From NCBI GenBank assembly GCA_032622095.1, contig CP136063.1, forward strand, positions 142,447,450-142,511,449: a stretch of DNA of 64,000 bases. The letters run 5' to 3'. A program made the translations under genes and the position numbers. This DNA comes from Siphonodentalium dalli (Eukaryota; Mollusca; Scaphopoda; Gadilida; Siphonodentaliidae). Each line of letters starts with the position of its first letter. The first letter of the stretch is position 1. A model generated the notes under the pieces. It was not told the DNA's origin. It saw only the letters and a program-made list of their open reading frames with translations, and did not search any database. Positions 57,066-64,000 of this stretch are shown piece after piece.

Positions 57066-60000
57066 TGAACCTTTTTACCAAAGTGTTGGGGTGTGGTGGG
57101 GTTAGACACCCCATGTCGCCACGTCCCCGGTGAAACCCCCAAAACATAGCCCCAGTATTCAATATTATTCGATTTTGAAATTAGAGCAAGTTATACATCC
57201 AATACGAAATGCCGATCAGCTGTGGCAAGATTTACATCGGTATTGCAAAAATTCTTCGTAGTTTCGAATATTAAATATTGAAATCCAGCCAGCTTTATTC
57301 CAGGCCGATGATACTAAACTGACTACATCTGCCTGGTCACGCACATGGCGCAAATACTTATTATGACATTTGAAGTCCATAATCCAGATAGCCGGATACC
57401 GTCAATATACTGGCTGGAACCAGGATATAAACCAACATATGCACATCATATTGAGATTAATTAGATGTACATATAGATTCGAATATATATATGTCACTGC
57501 ATGCATTTTTGACAACAAAAGGCAATGCAGCTTTCTATGTTGAGTTCACTGAGAAATAGACACACGTTGATCGATATGTGGAATGCAAGGAACGTGAATG
57601 GCTAATGTGCGACCCCATCCCTGTATGTGATGCCAATAAAATAATGTGATAGTTTTGTAATTCATACGTTTGTATGGAATCATTGTATATTTAGAGCAAA
57701 TCAAGTATTTTATAAAAAATAATGCCCCCCCCCCCCACACCAAACAAAATTAATCACATCATACTAACTACAGTGATTGCCATAACGTTAGTTATAGTAA
57801 AACCGTGTCAGTCGTGGGGGTGGGTCAAAGCTGGCTTTCCAAGGGAACTATTTTGTCCATTTAATCGCGAGTGCGTCAACTATTCATTTCTGTTATAATT
57901 AAATGGGGTTGTAAACGCTGTACCCCATTGTTCGTTATTACAAAGGGTGAACATTCCGCAAAACGTTGTTTCTTCAAAAGCGATCGCAATAGACACAGCG
58001 GCTGTACAGCAGAGCAGTTCCTTGTGGAATTTGATGACGTATATATCTGCAAGGAATTTGTCTTTGACAACAACTTAACAATTTACACCCCATTAGCGGG
58101 TTATGGTGGGTAGGAGTGTATCGGCTCCGGGGATAATGAGCTACCGGTGGGCTCAGTATATTGATACATTCGCAGTTGGACACCACGATTTCTCTCAATC
58201 CACATGAATATTTGATCACTTAATGGCCAAAATGGCATCACAAGACCATTAGTGTTAGTCCACTATCGATTTGCTCGCAAATGTGTAATGATCCACAATT
58301 CTACAACTGCGACGGATAGCTTTATAATATTTTTAAGTTCTTTTTCTTTTTGAAGATTATTTTGAGATGATCCCCGAACAACATAGAAACACATAAACAA
58401 CGATCATGGTATAGCGATATATAAAAAGAGGCAAACACACCAGACGCTTTTTGCTACACTGTTTCTAAAATAGTATATACTGTATTCGCTATACTCTCAG
58501 GCTCACAACGTCATCAGACTAATTCTTTTTGAAATTACATAAACAGTGATGAATGACTTCATTATTCTAACAGAAGGTTAGAATATCAAATGACAACGAA
58601 ACAACATGATTGAAATAATCGAGTTACGTGTGCCTATTGCTTCAACGAACAGTAAATGTCTATATATATATCACCAATAACATGGCGGAAGAACAAATGG
58701 TGTTATTAAAATGAACAAAGATTGGACCAGAAGATATTAAGGGTGTAAATATAAAATATAAGTCAGTAAGCGGATCTTTTTATCAGAACGGCGAGAGGAA
58801 TACACACCTGGTATTCGTAAACAGTAAGGATAAAGTACACAACGAAACGCGATTGAGCAAAATAGAAGTCACAAAGACTGGAAAATAATTACCATGGAAC
58901 GGGACAAACCTAAGTGTATAGGTACTTATATCATAATCCCAATTGCTCTGTGTACATCCATATATGGCAATAAAATATGTTTAAACTAAACAATTACTGA
59001 ACTTGCCAAGGAATGGTGGGGGAAATGGATGATGGACAAATAACACAATCGGTCAAGATAAGAACGCAAATGATCACTGAATGACAATGTTGTTACCTCT
59101 ACAACCAAACATTTTCTGGCATAAAACGGTCATAAATTCAGGTTCAACCTTTTCACACAAGGAGAGAAATACTGGAAATGGGAAGTACTTGATAAGATTG
59201 TTACTGAGCGTGCATTTCATGTGCGACCGTATCCAAATGAGGGTAATATCAATTTGTACTCATTGAATTCAGGCATCTTATATTAACGAAGCCCAACGCG
59301 ATTTGTGACAAAATTAGTCAAAACGTCCAAAGCTAACATTTCGCTAACCAAGCGAATACACCATAAATTGCAATCGACGATGGTGGTAACGCATGGCAAC
59401 CACGAAGACTCCATGAGAACATTCACACAGATACGATGTGCAAAACCATACAGGCACATGTTTTATAAATGCTTGTTCGTAATTTATAAATGCTTGTTCG
59501 TAATTGACTATACAATAATAAAACATGGACAAATAATCAATACCATACTAATACATTAACATGTAAATGAAATTAAACCATTAATCTGTGAGGAAGTTAA
59601 TTAAATTAACTTCATCAATAACTCTTTATATCACTGACAATTAAGATAAAGACGTATTGAAGTCATAATAAATACAACTAAAAAAACAGTCATGTGCAAG
59701 ACATTAACATAGAATGGATAGAGCATTCCGTGAATAAATAGAGCATTCCGTGCTAGGCTATTCCTGATATGGTAGAAATAATGAGTGTTGTTTCACTTTT
59801 GTTCGAAAAATGGACAGTATTTTTCAGAGCATATGCAGCCGTTACTAGTATGTCGATATTTCGTGTATTTGTCAATCTATCTTATACTTCCTTCCAAAAT
59901 TAAGTAGACATAATTTGGAAGCTCGAATGAGCATGTCCGTTTAAAACAACTGTGTTAAATATTATTAGCCAGGAATACTGATGTGTCATATGGTATATAG

Positions 60001-60439
60001 ACTTTACTCAGCTGGTATTTAAAATTATTATATTCAAATTAATATGTAGGATCTTGAAATAAGTCAGTATTTACAATTCACTCCCTTGCAGTGGCTACCC
60101 CATAATAGCATGCTGTGTGAAAGCATGAGTTCCATGTATGTGAACAATATTCAATCTGCTTAAAAATTCGCCACCCTCCAACAAATGCTTATTGTTTGCA
60201 TCCATACTAGTGTCATATCTTTTACTGCCTACCTATCAATCAAATTTAACACATACTGTTGAGAAGGTATATGTCCATCTCATTTAAATTATATTAACCA
60301 ATACCCCATTCACATATCAAATTGAGTTGATAAACGTATATAGGCTCAATCATGAGCCATAGGCCTAAAATACATCGTTTTATTTTTGTTTAATGCTTCC
60401 TATTTTCGAGGTAGTCCGTCATTTGATGTACAATACGTT
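57066..60439. other. Non-coding stretch
   Basis: A C12 tract (57725-57736). A perfect 21-bp tandem duplication, TTTATAAATGCTTGTTCGTA(A), at 59462-59503. Two ATAGAGCATTCCGTG words near 59716-59752. The frame at 57871-58113 (80 codons) has no recognised domain. No gene supported. Confidence 0.4.
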
Positions 60440-60556
60440 AGTCCGACGGTTCAATAGTCAGAGGGCTCAATAGTCCGATGGTTCGATAGTCCGAGGGTTC
60501 AGTATTCCGAGGGTTCAATAGTCCGCGGATTCGATAGTCCGAGGGTTCGATAGTCG
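60440..60556 (+). repeat. 16-bp minisatellite, seven units
   Basis: Seven consecutive 16-bp units with consensus AGTCCGAGGGTTCGAT (60440-60551) and a partial eighth. No length variation among units. The minus frame at 60499-60690 includes it. Confidence 0.93.
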
Positions 60557-61160
60557 GCCATATATACACAATGATATAGGCCCCAACGTGCAATTATTTG
60601 TGGTTGCGGGTTAAAAGTCGCCACACTTTTCCAATTCTGCTTGACAAGGGAGGTAAAATGACGTCGACTACAGTAATCTGTGATATTCATCTTTGCTTTC
60701 TAATACGATAGTTTAATTTCGCGTGAAATTTAATAGGAATCAGGCACCTGAAATGCGAGTTTAACAACGGGACAAGAACGCTGGTCACGTATTGCGCTGT
60801 CAATTACCGTTGGAAAGCGATATGTTTTAAAAGTTTGAAATGTCATAAGTGTCATGTTCGTATACACACATGCACAAAGGTGCAATGATCACTGCAATCT
60901 GTATCTGATATTTCATATGTAGATACGTGCAATCTGTATTTGAGTTTTGTATATTCCAGCTGTTGAAAATGTTGACAAAATTTGGGAGTGTGACACAAAA
61001 CCCCGCTGCCCAAAATCAATAAATGAAAACGGTTGGGGTACCGAAATATGGGCGGGTCACCGGAAACACAGGTCTTTTTTTGCCCTAATAATTTAAACAG
61101 AAACATATGGGTTATCGCGCGAACAATTATTTTAAGCGGCCTGGCGACTCAGTCCCAGTT
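60557..61160. other. Non-coding stretch
   Basis: No gene or repeat recognised. Confidence 0.4.
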
Positions 61161-61164
61161 AACG

Positions 61165-61520
61165 GCTCCCTGTCCATTCCGATTTAATTATACCCCGCAA
61201 CGAAGTTGTGGGGCTATACTGGAATCAGCTTGTCCGTCGCCCGCCGTCGTCCGTGGACACAAATTTGTCCGGAGTTTTACTCAGTCGTTTTGTGATCATT
61301 TTCCGAGAAACTTAGCACAGGCATCAACGGACTTTTTTGTTGGAGTTACCCCCCTTTTTCGACTTAGAAAATATTCGCAGCATGTATAATTTTGTCCCGA
61401 GCTTTTATTCCTACATTTTTAGATAATTTTTTTTTAACCTTGGCACAGATATTTAGGGAACCTGTTCACCTGCAATTATGACATCTGTCCGACTTTTTTT
61501 TGGTGGAGTTAACCCCCCTT
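61165..61520 (+). repeat. Dispersed repeat with CTTGTCCGTC head and internal duplication
   Basis: The block CCCGCAACGAAGTTGTGGGG, CTATACTGGAATCA, CTTGTCCGTCGCCCGCCGTC, CACAAATTTGTCCGGAG has the style of a repeat I associate with many marine invertebrate genomes. The segment TTAGCACAGGCAT..GACTTTTTTGTTGGAGTTAC (about 61311-61365) is duplicated with change near 61440-61530. The 118-codon frame at 61033-61389 follows the repeat. Confidence 0.45.
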
Positions 61521-62238
61521 TTCGACTTATAGTATGGTCGTTGAAGCTGAATTTGGGGATCAACCGGGAAGAAATTGGATACAAGCTGATTTTGGTGTTA
61601 TTCGACGCGGAAAAGCTTCAGGAACAACGTATCCAATATCCGCTTATGGGAAAATTCAGGATCCAAGATGGCGTAAAAGATGGCCGCCAACTGAATAATT
61701 TTCCAGTCAACGCCCATTGACACGCAAACCTCAGTGACTATGGAAGAAATCTCACCAAAACGGATTCCACATTGATAGTAGAATATGTTAGAACATATAT
61801 AGAGATAATTTGGTTGTGAATTGGGACAGACTTCTGTCAATATAATAGCCGAATTCGAGAAAATTTAGAATTTTCAAGTATATTTTTCCAAGACAACAGT
61901 CAATTATATTGGCATACCATATTTATCAGCGACACATGCTTTTGGTATTATTCGAAGCGGTAAAGCCCCCAGGAACAACATATCCAAAATTTAGTGAAAT
62001 CCGCACATGGACAAGCATTTTCAGAGCACTTTGAATTACAACCCAATTTTGACTCTCAAATTCTTGTTTTCATCAATTTAAGTAACCGGTTATTGACATG
62101 GACGAATCTATGTGCTTGATTTGACCATAATCTACTAAAACTGCGATTTGTAAGTGCATAGTAGCGAATAATACGATAAACAAGTTTATGTGTACCACTG
62201 ATATCTATATAAGCTGGCAATCAATATCGGTTGGTTCT
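61521..62238. other. Non-coding stretch with one AAGATGGC motif
   Basis: CCAAGATGGCGTAAAAGATG then GCCGCC occurs near 61661-61686, like the motifs in repeats B and D. No gene recognised. Confidence 0.4.
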
Positions 62239-62350
62239 ACAATAAAGAGCGTTTGCTACAGAACAAGTTATATGCTGTAAGCTTCCAGAAAAATCGCTCT
62301 GTAACACAATAAAGATCGTTTGGTACAAAACACGTGCCATATGCTTGTTC
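62239..62350 (+). repeat. 68-bp two-copy repeat with AAAGAGCG
   Basis: CAATAAAGAGCGTTTGCTAC (62239) and CAATAAAGATCGTTTGGTAC (62307), each followed by AGAACA/AAAACA and ATATGCT. Confidence 0.8.
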
Positions 62351-62644
62351 TCTCAAATCCGCATTATAGGTCTCGCCTATTGGCTGCTTTTTCGCATATA
62401 GCTTCATTGCTTGTATTATCTCATTTCGGGTTCTGTATGTCCAAGTATCATATTTGGTTTGCACTGGATTGAAGGCTTACAGCTTGTCTCCTGTTGAAAC
62501 CTAACGCAGGAGACATGTTACTATACATATCCTATATTTCTGTCATTTAATGTATTGTCAATCCATATATCAGTTTGTCTTGTATTGGTCTTGTATAGTC
62601 ATGGCAGTATTTTGTGAGCCACAAGAAGTTCCATAATTTCGGGA

Positions 62645-63547
62645 TGACATGTGTTTTATGCCCATCTTGTTTTGATGACAAACCTCCCATCATCGTGTCT
62701 GAGAAAGGCACTGTGCATGGCATTGATCAACTCCTGTGATAAACGTGGGCGGCACGACTTGAAATATTATTTGAATGAGCGCTATCAGATGACACCGGTC
62801 GGTAAAGTTCTTGTCCATTCGGATTGCTGTAGATAGTTCACAGAATCAAAAAGGCGACAACCGTTCGGTCGAAATAACTCACCACAAACAACTGAGATCT
62901 GGTGTGTTGCCATTTGATTTCAAGACAGACTGTATGTTCTGTGGTACGCCTGCCACAACAGAGCCTCGGCATCCAGACAAATCAGGGGTGAGGCAGTAAC
63001 AACCCTCCCAATGCGGGATGTGTATGGCCCTAACGCAGTTACACATATGATTTATGGGAAGGCAATATCAAGGGCAATGTGTGGACATTTCTTAACTGAT
63101 GCTGCTCTTACAAATAAGCTGAATTTAGACATTGTGCCATCTACATAAACAGGTATGTCCGACGAGCCCGTGGAGGGCCGAACAGTGCAGAATGTGAATG
63201 GGCTCGATGCTTCGCCAGATGCCATAGAAGCTATAAATCAGTCTGACGGAAACACAGTCCCTAGAATCGAGAATGAACCCAATAAGTATTTATACAAAGC
63301 CAATGAAAGTGGAGCAAGTCCTACAACTACTGTCTCTTGGTCTCAACCATTTTTGAAACTCGAGGAATGTTTGAGAAAATATAAATCGTTGCTTATTGAG
63401 AAATCTCCGACAGCAAAGGTATGGGTTCAGTATATGGAATTGCTTGCAGATGCTGGCCGTATAGTCTCCGGACTGACACGCTCGGTTTCTAATTTTGTTG
63501 TCCCGCAGGAGGTAGGTTGGCTTTCTTTGGAAACGCTGCGCCAATAA
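62645..63547 (+). pseudogene. N-terminal and middle fragment of the same multi-copy family as 729-1153
   Basis: Pieces in several frames follow the family order as I know it. First is a region with EKGTVHGIDQLL-like and RHDLKYYLNERYQ, then VLVHSDC. In another frame (62811-62999) come LRSGVLPFDFKTDCMFCG, the FDFK..C.FC motif that typically follows an N-terminal zinc-binding region. Then, in a third frame, YGKAISRAMCGHFLTDAAL, and finally a 130-codon frame (63155-63547) with an acidic/Ser/Thr linker and LEECLRKYKSLL, SPTAKVWVQYMELL. After that the family-typical AERTGNW block is missing and a stop follows. At least three frame breaks make it a pseudogene, unless introns join the pieces. Function unknown. 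Confidence 0.6.
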
Positions 63548-63549
63548 CA

Positions 63550-64000
63550 CAAGCTTGAAATGATTTACAAAATAGTAAAAAATGAATCGCCCAATTACTT
63601 ATCTACCATCCTCCCACCCAGAGCTAGCCAGGTCTAAAGTTATAATTTCAGACGCCCGGGAAAATTCTACTCTTACCGATGCCACACTGATCACTACGCA
63701 AAGTCCTTTCTGTCCTCGGCGATAGCTGATTGGAACAAAATACCAACTGAAATGACCGACGTTGTCCCTTTCTCTGACTTCAAATTCAATTTACGACTCG
63801 TATACCAACCCCCAAACCCCGTGAGCCCTCACTTCTATTCAGGTCTCAGACGATATAATATGATACATTCCAGAATTCGAAACGGGTGCAGTGTTCTTCG
63901 TGCTGATATGTATCAAAACTACACAGCCGAAAGTCCTGCTTGCAGTTGTGGGAACCCTTTGGAAGATGCATACCATTTCTTTTTTTATGTGCCCTTTATA
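63550..64000 (+). pseudogene. LINE ORF2 C-terminal part, runs off the window
   Basis: Begins LEMIYKIVKNESPNYLSTIL, then a stop and shift near 63635. From 63641 a frame stays open for about 120 codons to the window edge: YNFRRPGKFYSYRCHT, HYAKSFLSSAIADWNKIP, FYSGLRRYNMIHSRIRNGCS, and the Cys/His end CSCGNPLEDAYHFFF. This succession (YNLR, ADWN.LP, RLR.GCS.L, C.CG..E...H...) is the C-terminus of a common invertebrate LINE family, distinct from the LINE at 34955. The usual Cys after HFFF is Tyr here. The open frame lacks a Met start because it is an interior fragment. Confidence 0.75.

Noticed and set aside
57871-58113. 80-codon Cys-containing frame (KWGCKRCTPLF)
   Set aside because: The spacing of the cysteines does not match a zinc finger I can name, and nothing around it supports a gene.

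Overview
The window is nuclear DNA from an animal, most likely a marine invertebrate and plausibly a mollusc or other lophotrochozoan. The grounds are AT-rich sequence, no operons or dense coding, a tRNA-derived SINE, several decayed LINEs, Helitron-like ends, short palindromic TIR elements, and fragments of a multi-copy gene family that I know only from marine invertebrates (cnidarians, molluscs and relatives). I found no intact host gene. Every recognisable protein-coding stretch is a broken mobile-element or multi-copy-family fragment. Exons of an intron-rich host gene could be hidden, but none can be supported from sequence alone.

The layout is a nest of repeats. 0.7-2.2 kb: a frameshifted family fragment (minus strand) and a 45-bp minisatellite. 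3.9-4.2 kb: a complete SINE with 13-bp target-site duplications. 4.73-7.59 kb and 28.0-32.28 kb: the two arms of a very large inverted repeat, each carrying the same nested TIR element with TTCGTGGCCACGAA arrays. Between the arms lie three Helitron-like short elements (7.9, 16.9 and 27.7 kb), a smaller inverted repeat (16.6/19.5 kb), and a 6.1-kb foldback-type element (21384-27495). That element has kilobase-long inverted arms made of tandem repeats (about 148 bp, about 350 bp and 45 bp periods) around a central hairpin, and TA at both ends.

33.8-41.3 kb: another inverted-repeat pair encloses a comparatively GC-rich satellite of about 300 bp period, which was invaded by a 2.4-kb 5'-truncated LINE (reverse transcriptase with recognisable motifs, one in-frame stop and at least two frameshifts) and by a second short retroelement end.

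43.69-49.89 kb: a SINE cut in two by a 6.1-kb composite insertion with TTA duplications. The insertion is built from two copies of a MITE, one of which is itself split by a 3.9-kb element full of tandem and palindromic repeats, including a Tc1/mariner-like MITE inside a 46-bp minisatellite and an array of spaced TTGCGCTTAAGCGCAA palindromes. 50-62 kb is mostly unannotated AT-rich DNA with scattered small palindromes, minisatellites and repeat fragments. 62.6-64.0 kb: a second, plus-strand fragment of the same multi-copy family seen at 0.7 kb, followed by a LINE C-terminus that runs off the window.

The elements do not cooperate in a pathway. Their interest is structural: nesting lets the order of insertions be read, and several non-autonomous element types with tandem-repeat cores appear together. 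All homology calls are by eye; no database search was possible.
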